NCBI GenBank assembly: GCA_965367295.1
Contig: CBDUHN010000040.1
Location: 1 to 30,856, forward strand
Origin: JAIVHA01 sp965367295
Lineage (GTDB): Bacteria > Pseudomonadota > Gammaproteobacteria > DSM-19610
Length of the DNA stretch: 30,856 nt
Direction: 5' to 3'
Below are positions 8,671 to 16,358 of the stretch, piece after piece; within the stretch, counting starts at the first letter, position 1; every line of letters begins with the position of its first letter. The notes beneath the pieces are model-generated. The model saw nothing but the letters and a program-made list of their open reading frames with translations. It was not told the DNA's origin and did no database searches. The translations under genes and the position numbers were made by a program.

Positions 8671-9039
8671 TCAGGCACCGTCGAAGCGTTGATACAGGCG
8701 GTCGATATCCGCCACTAATGAGGTCAGGCTGAATGCTCGGCCCACCTCGATAAACTTCATGCCGTTGAACCAGACCTGTACAACGGGAAGAGAGAAAATG
8801 CCGGACTGCGCACATACCGGGCGGGCCTGATTGCAGTCGACGTAGGCCTGCCGGAGCGCCACAAACCGCTCTGCCAACTGCATTTCCAGCTTTGGCTTGA
8901 TGGCCTGGCAGACGCCACAGTCGGCAGCACCGAACAGGATCAACAAACCACCGTCCCGGCGGCGCATGCCTTCCAGTACCGATAGTTCGCGGATCGTTTG
9001 CATCATTGCACGGAGAATCCCGTCATCATCAGTAACCAT
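8671..9039 (-). CDS. Thioredoxin-like protein with CGVC active site
   Basis: The 122-residue product has a thioredoxin fold: LLILFGAADCGVCQAIKPKLE with the redox pair C41/C44, a cis-Pro loop SLPVVQV (P85), and a typical final β-strand VWFNGMKFIEVGR. No signal peptide is visible, so it should act in the cytoplasm as a disulfide reductase or sulfur acceptor. Two further cysteines (C69 and C76) lie between the active site and the cis-Pro. The start is uncertain: ATG at 9039 has only a weak purine run upstream, and the internal Met pair at residues 12-13 is an alternative. A CATAAT hexamer at 9085-9080 (minus strand) may be its -10. It sits between cusA and the DsrE-like gene on the same strand. 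Confidence 0.82.
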   Translation of the reverse strand: MVTDDDGILRAMMQTIRELSVLEGMRRRDGGLLILFGAADCGVCQAIKPKLEMQLAERFVALRQAYVDCNQARPVCAQSGIFSLPVVQVWFNGMKFIEVGRAFSLTSLVADIDRLYQRFDGA

Positions 9040-9161
9040 GCCCGGTCAGCTACGATCACCCGCCGGGTACACCCCGTTCATTATGCGCTGGACTGATGCG
9101 GAGGGACACACCGGGGTCTCAGGACACCTGGCTATGTCGCCACTACAGGAGCGGGGTGGCA

Positions 9162-12100
9162 TCAGGGGACGGTGCGGCCCACCGGGTGCGACGTGGCCAT
9201 ATCCCGGGCCAGCCAGAGTTCATACAGCACCGGGATCACCAGCAACGACAACAGCGGCGCCGTGACCATGCCACCCAGCAGCGGTGCGGCGATGCGTTTC
9301 ATGACATCCGACCCGGTACCGTCGCTGAACATCACGGGCAACAGGCCCGCCATAATCACCGCCACCGTCATTAGCTTGGGCCTGACCCGTAGCAGCGCAC
9401 CCTGCACGATCGCCGTGCGCAATGCGCCACGGTCGACCAGTCGTCCCTGGCGTCGGAACTCGGCCAGGGTATTGTCCAGGTACAGCAGCATTACCACACC
9501 GAACTCGGCCGCCACCCCCGCCAGGGCGATAAAGCCCACCGCCACCGCCACCGACAGGTTGTAATCCAGCAGGTAGACCAGCCAGAACCCGCCGATCAGT
9601 GAGAACGGCATGCAGATCGCCACCAGCACGACATGGGAGAAACGGCGAAAATGCAGGTACAGCAACAGCAGCACCAGGAGCACCGTGATCGCAATGGCCC
9701 AGTAGAGACGGGACTCGGCGTGCATCATGTTCACGTATTGACCGGCCCAGCTAAAGGCGTAGCCCGGCGGGACAGTAACCTGGGTCTCGATGGCGTGTTT
9801 TGCGGCTGAGATGTAGCCACCGAGGTCATCCCCCTCCAGGTCGATGTACAGGTAGCCGATGAGTCGACCGTTCTCGCTCTTGATCTGCGCGGGACCCTCG
9901 ATGAAACGCAGCCTGGCGACGGTGCCCAGAGGGATCTGCTCTCCGCCGGGAGTAGTGATGTGGCTGGCCGCAATGGCATCCAGCGAATCGCGCAAGGCCC
10001 GCGGATAGCGCAGGTTGATACTATAGCGTTCGCGGCCATCGATCAGGGTGTCGATCGTCCGGCCGCCGACGGCGCTCTCCACGAAGCGCTGGATATCGGC
10101 CACCTTGAGCCCGTAGCGTGCGGCCTGGGTGCGGCGGATCTCGATATCGAGGTAACGGCCTCCGGCCACGCGCTCACCGAACACGGTCCGGGTACCGGGC
10201 ACGGTCCTGAGCACGGTTTCCATTTCGCCTGCCAGGGCGGCGATGCCATCCAGGTCCGGCCCACTGATCCTGATCCCGACTGCGGTACGGACCCCGGTCG
10301 ATAACATATCGATGCGGGTACGGATCGGGTAGCCCCAGGAATTCGTCAAGCCGGGGATACGCACGGTCCGGTCCAGCTTGCGGATGAATTCATCGACGCT
10401 TTCACCATCAGGCCATTCATGTTGCGGCTTGAGCAGGATGGTCGTTTCCAGCATCGACAGCGGTGCCGGGTCGGTGGCGGTGTCGGCGCGGCCGGCTTTT
10501 CCGAAGACCCGTTCCACTTCGGGCATCTGGCGGATCAGGCGATCGGTGATCTGTAGCAGGTTGGCGGCTTCGTCGATGGAGATGCCGGGCAGGGTGGTGG
10601 GCATGTACAGCAGGTCGCCCTCGTACAGCGAGGGCATGAACTCGCTGCCGGTCTGCGAGATCGGCCAGAGCACGCTGGCGGACAGCAGCCCGGCCACCAG
10701 CAGCGTCGTCCTGCCGTTACGCAGCGAACGCTGCAGTGCCGGGCGGTACAGGCGCTGCAGCAGCCGGTTTACCGGGTTGCGCTGTTCACCGGGAATGCGG
10801 CCACGAATGAAATAACCCATCAATACAGGGGCGAGGGTGATGGCCAGTATCGCGCTGGCTGCCATCGAGTAGGTTTTGGTAAAGGCGAGCGGGGAGAACA
10901 GTTTGCCTTCCTGGCCGGTGAGGGTGAACACCGGGAAAAAGGATACCGTGATGATCAGCAGCGAGAAGAACAGGGCCGGCCCGACCTCGATTGCGCTGGC
11001 GCGTGCCACCTGCCAGTAGTCCGGATGCCGGCCGGCGCGCTCCAGGTGTTTGTGCATGTTTTCGATCATTACGATGGCGGCATCGACCATCGCACCGATG
11101 GCAATGGCGATACCGCCAAGGGACATGATGTTCGCGGATACGCCCTGTTGCCGCATGATGATGAAGGCAACCAGGATCCCGATCGGCAGGGTGATGACGG
11201 CGACCAGTGAGGAGCGGATGTGGAACAGGAACACCAGGCAGACCAGTGCCACTACGATGGATTCCTCGATCAGCTTGCCCGTCAGGTTATCCACCGCCCG
11301 GGTGATGAGTCCGGAGCGGTCGTAGGTGACGACGATTTCGATCCCCGGTGGCAGGCCGGACTGCAATTCCTCCAGGCGCGTCTTCACCCGCGCGATGGTG
11401 TCCAGGGCATTGTGCCCGTAGCGCATGACGACGATGCCCCCGGCAACATCGCCTTCACCATCGAGATCGGTCACGCCGCGACGCGGTTCCGGGCCGGTCT
11501 GGATATGGGCCACATCCTGCAAGCGGATCGGCACTCCCCGGGGGCTCAGGCCGACGGGGATGTCGCGGAAATCATCCAGGGTGCCGAGGTAGCCCCGTGA
11601 GGTGACCATGTATTCCGCATGTCCGATCTCCACCACGGATCCACCACCGGACCGATTACTGTCCCGCACCGACTGGCTGATCTGGTCGAGGTTGAGCCGG
11701 TAACGGGCGAGGCGGTCCGGGTCGACCTCGATCTGGAACTGGCGCACCTTGCCGCCGACACTGGCGACCTCGGCCACGCCAGGCAGGCTCTGCAATTCGT
11801 AGCGCAGGAAGTGGTCCTGCACGGAGCGCAGTTCACCGGCATCGTAGCGGTTATCACGGTCGACCAGGGCGTACTGGAATATCCAGCCCACCCCCGAGGC
11901 ATCGGGGCCCAGGGTCGGGGTGACCCCGGCGGGGAGCCGGGAACTGAGTTGACTGAGGTTCTCGATGACCCGGTTGCGTGCCCAGTAGGGATCGGTCCCA
12001 TCGGCGAAGATGACATAAATGAAGGATTCTCCGAACATGGAAAAGCCGCGCACGGCACTGGAACCGGGTACCGACAGGAGCGCACTGGCCAGCGGGTAGG

Positions 12101-12296
12101 TGACCTGGTCCTCGACCAGTTGCGGGGCCTGGCCGGGGAAGGAGGTTTTGACGATTACCTGGGTATCCGAAAGATCGGGAATGGCATCAAGCACCATGTT
12201 CTGCGAGGCGTACAGGCCCCATACCGTAAGGATCAGTGCCCCCAGCAACACCAGTACACGGTTCGACAGTGACCAGTCGATGATGCGCCGGATCAT
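9162..12296 (-). CDS. cusA: CusA-type RND efflux pump for Cu(I)/Ag(I)
   Basis: This is the inner-membrane proton-driven pump of a tripartite heavy-metal efflux system. The 1044 residues match CusA/CzcA length and open with the typical MIRRIIDWSLSNRVLVLLGA first membrane helix. The transmembrane-4 signature AIAIGAMVDAAIVMIENMHKHLE carries D405 and E412, at the same positions as the proton-relay acids I recall in E. coli CusA. Segments YMPTTLPG, SMLETTILLKPQ and RIDMLSTGV keep methionines where CusA has its metal-binding Met triad, which favours Cu/Ag over the Zn/Co/Cd (CzcA) class. The gene starts 2 bases after the cusB stop, so the two are tightly coupled. No outer-membrane partner (CusC) is encoded in the window. 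Confidence 0.93.
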   Translation of the reverse strand: MIRRIIDWSLSNRVLVLLGALILTVWGLYASQNMVLDAIPDLSDTQVIVKTSFPGQAPQLVEDQVTYPLASALLSVPGSSAVRGFSMFGESFIYVIFADGTDPYWARNRVIENLSQLSSRLPAGVTPTLGPDASGVGWIFQYALVDRDNRYDAGELRSVQDHFLRYELQSLPGVAEVASVGGKVRQFQIEVDPDRLARYRLNLDQISQSVRDSNRSGGGSVVEIGHAEYMVTSRGYLGTLDDFRDIPVGLSPRGVPIRLQDVAHIQTGPEPRRGVTDLDGEGDVAGGIVVMRYGHNALDTIARVKTRLEELQSGLPPGIEIVVTYDRSGLITRAVDNLTGKLIEESIVVALVCLVFLFHIRSSLVAVITLPIGILVAFIIMRQQGVSANIMSLGGIAIAIGAMVDAAIVMIENMHKHLERAGRHPDYWQVARASAIEVGPALFFSLLIITVSFFPVFTLTGQEGKLFSPLAFTKTYSMAASAILAITLAPVLMGYFIRGRIPGEQRNPVNRLLQRLYRPALQRSLRNGRTTLLVAGLLSASVLWPISQTGSEFMPSLYEGDLLYMPTTLPGISIDEAANLLQITDRLIRQMPEVERVFGKAGRADTATDPAPLSMLETTILLKPQHEWPDGESVDEFIRKLDRTVRIPGLTNSWGYPIRTRIDMLSTGVRTAVGIRISGPDLDGIAALAGEMETVLRTVPGTRTVFGERVAGGRYLDIEIRRTQAARYGLKVADIQRFVESAVGGRTIDTLIDGRERYSINLRYPRALRDSLDAIAASHITTPGGEQIPLGTVARLRFIEGPAQIKSENGRLIGYLYIDLEGDDLGGYISAAKHAIETQVTVPPGYAFSWAGQYVNMMHAESRLYWAIAITVLLVLLLLYLHFRRFSHVVLVAICMPFSLIGGFWLVYLLDYNLSVAVAVGFIALAGVAAEFGVVMLLYLDNTLAEFRRQGRLVDRGALRTAIVQGALLRVRPKLMTVAVIMAGLLPVMFSDGTGSDVMKRIAAPLLGGMVTAPLLSLLVIPVLYELWLARDMATSHPVGRTVP

Positions 12297-12298
12297 GC

Positions 12299-13750
12299 CT
12301 AGTCAACGCTCTTCATGCGTTGCAGGGTGTCATGCAGCGAGGCGGCGGCATCAAGCAGGTACTGGCCATTGACGGCAACCTGCGCCCCTTCCTGGAGCCC
12401 ATCGCTGATCTCGACATAATCACGGGTCTGCAGCCCGGTGACGACCGGAACAGGCATGAAATGCCCGTCGCCGCGGCTGAGCATGACCCGGTCGCCCTGG
12501 CCGGTGTGCATGATGGCGGAGCGTGGCACCGCAACGACCTGGCGGGTTGCAGTGCTGATCACCACGTCCACGAACATACCCGGGCTCAGGAGTTCATCCG
12601 GGTTGTCCACGATGATGCGTGCGGTCCTGGTCTGGCTGGGGGTGTCGGTCACCGGGTTGACGAATTCAATGTGTCCGCGCACGGTACGCGGACGATCCGT
12701 TTGCAACCGCACCTGGACGCTGTCACCTGCCTGTACCCAGGCAAGCTGATCAGGATAGAGCGCGAAATCGATCCATACACGGGATAGATCCGCGATCGAA
12801 AGTAATGTGGTAGAGGGAGTAACATAGCGGCCAGTGCTGGTGTTCAGCTCGACAACATAACCCGATTGCGGGGCATGCACCGGCATGTAGTCGACGGTTC
12901 TCCGGGTGGCATCAAGCGTCTCCAGCACCTTGTAACCTACATCCGCATAGGCGAATTTTTCCCGGAAGCGAATGCGTTCCCGTGCCAGGCTGGCGAGCAG
13001 CTGGGCATTCTGCCCGACTATCTTGTTCATGCTTTCGAGTAACTGGTCGCGCCGGTGCAGCAGCTCGATGTATTCGCGTTGGCGTTGCACCAGTTCCGGT
13101 GAATAGATCTCATACAGCAGGTCACCCTTGCGTACCCGCTGCCCCGCATAGCGGATGCCCAGACGCTTTATCCATCCGTCTATTTTGGGGGTGATGTCCA
13201 GCAGGGAGTCTTGATCGAGGCGAATCTCGCCAACGGTATGTATCTCCAGATGTAACGGCTGTTCCTGGACCTCGGCAAGCCGGACCCCCATTTTCTGCGT
13301 GGTGGCAGTATCGATGCGGATGCCCGAGTCGACCGCCGTATTGTCATGGTCGGCGGGAACCAGATCCATTCCACAGATCGGGCAGCTACCGGCATGATCC
13401 TGCGCGATATGGGCATGCATGGGGCAGACCCAGAGGCTGTTGTTGTCTGATACCTGGGCGATCTCGTCGGGTTGTGTATCGCTAACCGGCTCATCATCGA
13501 CAACCACCAGGTCCATGCCGCAGATCGGGCAACTCCCGGCGTGATCCTGCACGATATGGGCATGCATGGGACAGACCCAACTGCTTTTATCGCTTGTCTC
13601 GCCTGCGATACCAGGCAGGTTTGAATCTGCCTGGGTTGTTGCGGGTGTTTCACCCGTGGGTGACCCAATGCTTTGTACTGCAAAATAACCCGCTCCCACC
13701 AGGAGGATGGACAGGATAATGCTGATGGCTGGATAAACGGATCTGGTCAT
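12299..13750 (-). CDS. cusB: CusB-type periplasmic adaptor with two metal-binding domains
   Basis: This is the membrane-fusion subunit that delivers metal to, and regulates, CusA. The 483-residue product has an N-terminal membrane anchor (residues ~7-25), then two copies of a short heavy-metal-binding domain (CPMH...GxCPxCGMDL) at residues 58-82 and 107-131, then the usual adaptor body: MGVRLAEVQEQPLHLEIHTVG, a helical hairpin around residues 200-270, and the β-barrel/membrane-proximal segments ending GQYLLDAAASLHDTLQRMKS. Related adaptors usually carry one such domain; here it is duplicated, nearly identically at DNA level. No clear ribosome binding site precedes the ATG. It lies 65 bases downstream of a separate small protein with the same metal-binding domain. 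Confidence 0.92.
   Translation of the reverse strand: MTRSVYPAISIILSILLVGAGYFAVQSIGSPTGETPATTQADSNLPGIAGETSDKSSWVCPMHAHIVQDHAGSCPICGMDLVVVDDEPVSDTQPDEIAQVSDNNSLWVCPMHAHIAQDHAGSCPICGMDLVPADHDNTAVDSGIRIDTATTQKMGVRLAEVQEQPLHLEIHTVGEIRLDQDSLLDITPKIDGWIKRLGIRYAGQRVRKGDLLYEIYSPELVQRQREYIELLHRRDQLLESMNKIVGQNAQLLASLARERIRFREKFAYADVGYKVLETLDATRRTVDYMPVHAPQSGYVVELNTSTGRYVTPSTTLLSIADLSRVWIDFALYPDQLAWVQAGDSVQVRLQTDRPRTVRGHIEFVNPVTDTPSQTRTARIIVDNPDELLSPGMFVDVVISTATRQVVAVPRSAIMHTGQGDRVMLSRGDGHFMPVPVVTGLQTRDYVEISDGLQEGAQVAVNGQYLLDAAASLHDTLQRMKSVD
13359..13432 (-). repeat. Tandem metal-binding-domain repeat, downstream copy
   Basis: This 74-base unit encodes the second heavy-metal-binding motif of CusB. By direct comparison it differs from the copy at 13506-13579 at 8 positions. 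The two units are 147 bases apart, an exact multiple of three, so the reading frame is kept. Confidence 0.85.
13506..13579 (-). repeat. Tandem metal-binding-domain repeat, upstream copy
   Basis: This 74-base unit encodes the first heavy-metal-binding motif of CusB and pairs with the copy at 13359-13432 (66 of 74 bases identical). Several of the differences are synonymous, indicating duplication followed by selection on the protein. Confidence 0.85.
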
Positions 13751-13815
13751 GTACAGGGAATTCTGTTTGTCGATCGGAGATTGCTTGTGCCATCACAGGC
13801 CGCATGGAGGTGCCA

Positions 13816-14064
13816 TTACTGGTCTTTTTCGGATTCCTGAACAAGCTTCATCTTGCATACCGGGCAACGTCCCGCCTCATGTGCCTGCACCTCGGGATGC
13901 ATAGGGCATACCCATTCCGGTTTTGTGTCGGATATCTGTGTATCGATTTGCGCTGGCTGCCCCTGGGTAGTGCGGCTGGCACCGAACAGGTGCACCGAGC
14001 TGACGGCCCAGGCGATGAAAACGATGGTGGTTATGATGGTTTTCTTGCATTGTTTGCATTGCAT
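13816..14064 (-). CDS. Small membrane-anchored heavy-metal-binding domain protein
   Basis: The 82-residue product starts with a cytoplasmic CxxC-like MQCKQCKK, has one hydrophobic segment (residues ~10-28), and ends with a heavy-metal-binding domain: WVCPMHPEV at residues 51-59 and GRCPVCKMKLV at 65-75. The motif matches the two copies inside the neighbouring CusB, so a role in presenting Cu(I)/Ag(I) to the efflux pump from the periplasmic face is a fair inference. The orientation of the membrane segment is not certain. It lies between nirK and cusB on the same strand, 225 bases after the nirK stop. Confidence 0.8.
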   Translation of the reverse strand: MQCKQCKKTIITTIVFIAWAVSSVHLFGASRTTQGQPAQIDTQISDTKPEWVCPMHPEVQAHEAGRCPVCKMKLVQESEKDQ

Positions 14065-14220
14065 GATGGATTCATCCCGTATGTTCAGTTACCGGTTCAG
14101 CGTTTCGACCAGGTTGTAGGCATATGAAGGCTACTGGCTGGGCGCGACGATGAATGCGGATGTTGATGTGATTGGGTAAGGGGCGTATGGATATACCCGG
14201 ATGTATCCCCTCCCGCAAAT

Positions 14221-14252
14221 GGCGCCCTCTCCTTACCGCCGGAGAGGGTGCC
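14221..14252 (-). terminator. Strong hairpin downstream of nirK
   Basis: On the plus strand GGCGCCCTCTCC (14221-14232) pairs with GGAGAGGGTGCC (14241-14252), a 12-base-pair stem with one G-T pair and an 8-base loop. It lies 38 bases beyond the nirK stop, before the metal-binding/Cus genes. No T-run follows on the minus strand, so it may be a processing or partial termination structure. Confidence 0.45.
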
Positions 14253-14289
14253 TTGGAGAAACGCTTTGTATCAGTGTTTCAGCGCTCCC

Positions 14290-15225
14290 TCACCGTACGA
14301 TGATCTGTTCTCCATGACCCATGTCAGGATCGGCATCATCGCTGTACATGATGACTGCAATGGCGCCGGTCAACGCACCTTTCAGGGAGTGGGTGACTAT
14401 GGCATTGGCGCCTTCGATCGGCGATATGATGTCGAAGGTGGCCGCATCACCGGGGCCAACCACGAAGCTCTGCATACCCTCTGATACGTTCTTGGGGTTG
14501 CCGCTGCCATAGACGCGATCCCAGATACCGGCGATCGGGTGGAATGATGAAAATTCATTGGGGCCGGCATTCACAAAATAGATCCGTACGCGCTCACCCG
14601 GCTTGGCCTGCAGCCAGCGCGTGGCGGCGGGATCATGCACGGGATCGTATTTGAAGATGCCACCGTTGAAGACGACATTGCTCCACTTGTTCTGCATCAT
14701 CTCTTCCTTGGCATCCGGGTTCGGGTACAGTTCGGACTGGATGAGGACATATTCACGATCCGCCTTGGGCATTGCGTTGGGGTCCTTGGGATCGACGATG
14801 ATCGCGCCGAACATTCCCCTGGCAATGTGCTGGATCATGGGGTCGGAACCACAGTGGTAGAAAAAGATGCCGGGATAGTCCGCGCTATAGGTGAACTGTT
14901 TGGTTTCTCCCGGCTTGATGGATCCGAAATCCTGCACCACGTCCACCCGTGCAGCGTGAAAATCCATCGAATGGGAGTTCTTGTTCTCCTTGTCATTGAC
15001 CAGGGTGAATTCCACAGTGTCACCCTGGGTGACCCGTACCAGGGGACCGGGGATCTTGCCGTCGAAGGTCCAGGTTTTGTACATGGTGCCCTTGTTGTCG
15101 ATCGGCAGATCAACCTCCTTGGCATGGATGGTGACTTTTACCGTCTTGGCAAATACCGGTGCAGCCAGCACTGCCAGGGCGGCGGCCATCGCAATCCTGT
15201 GTAACGAACGTTTGTTTGTCAGCAT
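14290..15225 (-). CDS. nirK: Copper-containing nitrite reductase (NirK)
   Basis: The enzyme reduces nitrite to nitric oxide in the periplasm, using electrons from small copper or c-type proteins. The 311-residue precursor has a signal peptide (cleavage after VFA, residue 26) and two cupredoxin domains. Ligands are placed as in known NirKs: HSMDFH gives H85 (type 1 Cu) and H90 (type 2), with the catalytic Asp at D88; FFYHCGSDPMIQHIARGM gives H124 (type 2), C125, H133 and M138 (type 1); domain 2 supplies the active-site H229 (FHPIAG) and H279 (VTHSLKG). ATG at 15225 is chosen for its upstream GAGGA and because the signal peptide then starts properly. It is the last gene of the ncgABC-nirK run, 16 bases after ncgC. 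No NO reductase is present in the window. Confidence 0.93.
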   Translation of the reverse strand: MLTNKRSLHRIAMAAALAVLAAPVFAKTVKVTIHAKEVDLPIDNKGTMYKTWTFDGKIPGPLVRVTQGDTVEFTLVNDKENKNSHSMDFHAARVDVVQDFGSIKPGETKQFTYSADYPGIFFYHCGSDPMIQHIARGMFGAIIVDPKDPNAMPKADREYVLIQSELYPNPDAKEEMMQNKWSNVVFNGGIFKYDPVHDPAATRWLQAKPGERVRIYFVNAGPNEFSSFHPIAGIWDRVYGSGNPKNVSEGMQSFVVGPGDAATFDIISPIEGANAIVTHSLKGALTGAIAVIMYSDDADPDMGHGEQIIVR

Positions 15226-15241
15226 TATCAGTTCCTCGTTG

Positions 15242-15634
15242 TTATTGATCCAAACCGCAATTGCAGATGTGCCGCAGGTACGCGACCATTTCCCTGATTT
15301 CATCTTCCGTCAGGACATTGCCCCAGGCCGGCATCAAAACGGACTTGTTGACCGCCAGGCCGCCATCCTTAATGGCATGCAGGAGTTCATCGTCCGGGAT
15401 GTCCTCCATGCCTTTGGCATCGGAATGGTCACGCGGCTGCACCGACATATCCCGGCTATTGATGCCTTTTCCATCCCGGTTCATGCCATGGCACTGGACG
15501 CAATAGGTGTCATAGTTACGACTGGCATTGGCATATTGATCTGATGCTGCCCCGGATGGAGTCATGGTCAGCATCAGGGCGGCACCGCCCATTGCAGCCA
15601 CTACCCGCGCCGGGATTGTGTTTTGGTACTTCAT
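15242..15634 (-). CDS. ncgC: Monoheme cytochrome c of the nirK cluster (NcgC-like)
   Basis: The 130-residue precursor has a signal peptide (to about residue 30, ...PSGAA) and a class I cytochrome c fold: one heme site CVQCH (C45, C48, H49), the axial Met in VLMPAWGN (M101), and a C-terminal helix EIREMVAYLRH. It should shuttle electrons in the periplasm, plausibly to NirK or the multicopper oxidase. The ATG overlaps the ncgB stop as ATGA and has GGGAG 7 bases upstream, so translation is coupled. An odd CNC pair (C124, C126) stands near the C-terminus. The symbol rests on gene order and type, by analogy with Nitrosomonas europaea, not on alignment. Confidence 0.88.
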   Translation of the reverse strand: MKYQNTIPARVVAAMGGAALMLTMTPSGAASDQYANASRNYDTYCVQCHGMNRDGKGINSRDMSVQPRDHSDAKGMEDIPDDELLHAIKDGGLAVNKSVLMPAWGNVLTEDEIREMVAYLRHICNCGLDQ

Positions 15635-16323
15635 GGGTTCGCTCCCTTGCTGCTGAGTTGAACGATATAGCCGGTCAGGCGCTGCAGGTCCGCTTCGGAA
15701 AGTTCCAGCGTGGGCATCCAGACCCCGGCATCGAAGGCCTGGGGGTGCTTGATGTAGCTGTAGATGTAATCCGGCTGGAGGCGCTCCGCGGCAGTGATCA
15801 GTTCGGGGCCGCTGGCACCGCCGTGGCCGGGTGTGGCGGTGTGACAGGCTCCACAACCACGCAGTTTGTTGAAGAACATGGCTCCCATGCGGGCGTTCAC
15901 CTTTCCTCCCTTGTAGGCACCGGACACAACAAGGTCCTCTGGTGCCTTCAGGGTCATGAGATAAGCAGCAGCGGCCTTGGCATCCCCTGCAGACAGTTTC
16001 ATGTGCGGCTTGAGTGTGGTTTCGTCAATCGCATCCTCTTCATCCGTGGTCTTGAGATGCTTGGTATACAGTTCGCCCCCGGGGCGTATCCGCACCGGGT
16101 TCTCCAGCCAGGTTTCCAGCCAGTCCTGGTTGAACTTGCTGCCGGCATAGTGAAGATCCGGCCCCTGCCTTTCCCACAGGTGCTGAATACCGGGATTCTC
16201 GGGTTTGGATACGGCATGGCAGGCTACACACTGCGATTGGATAATCTCCGACCCGGTCTGTGCAGCTGCATTTCCTGTTGCAGCAAGACCCAGTGCTGCG
16301 GCAACGAAGATGGAACGCTTCAT
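15631..16323 (-). CDS. ncgB: Diheme cytochrome c of the nirK cluster (NcgB-like)
   Basis: The 230-residue precursor has a signal peptide ending near AAA-Q (residue ~21) and two cytochrome c domains, with heme motifs CVACH (C32/C35/H36) and CGACH (C157/C160/H161). The Met in VWMPTLELS is a likely axial ligand of the second heme. It is a periplasmic electron-transfer protein. It sits between the multicopper oxidase (35 bases upstream) and the monoheme cytochrome (4-base overlap), matching the order of the ncgABC-nirK operon. Its exact redox partner is unknown. Confidence 0.88.
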   Translation of the reverse strand: MKRSIFVAAALGLAATGNAAAQTGSEIIQSQCVACHAVSKPENPGIQHLWERQGPDLHYAGSKFNQDWLETWLENPVRIRPGGELYTKHLKTTDEEDAIDETTLKPHMKLSAGDAKAAAAYLMTLKAPEDLVVSGAYKGGKVNARMGAMFFNKLRGCGACHTATPGHGGASGPELITAAERLQPDYIYSYIKHPQAFDAGVWMPTLELSEADLQRLTGYIVQLSSKGANP

Positions 16324-16358
16324 ACATAACTCCTGGTGTGTGATGGATAGTCAGGGGT

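Noticed and set aside
9162..12296. CzcA (Zn/Co/Cd) identity for the RND pump
   Set aside because: Methionines at the CusA-type metal-site segments and the CPMH/CPICGM domains in its adaptor favour Cu(I)/Ag(I).
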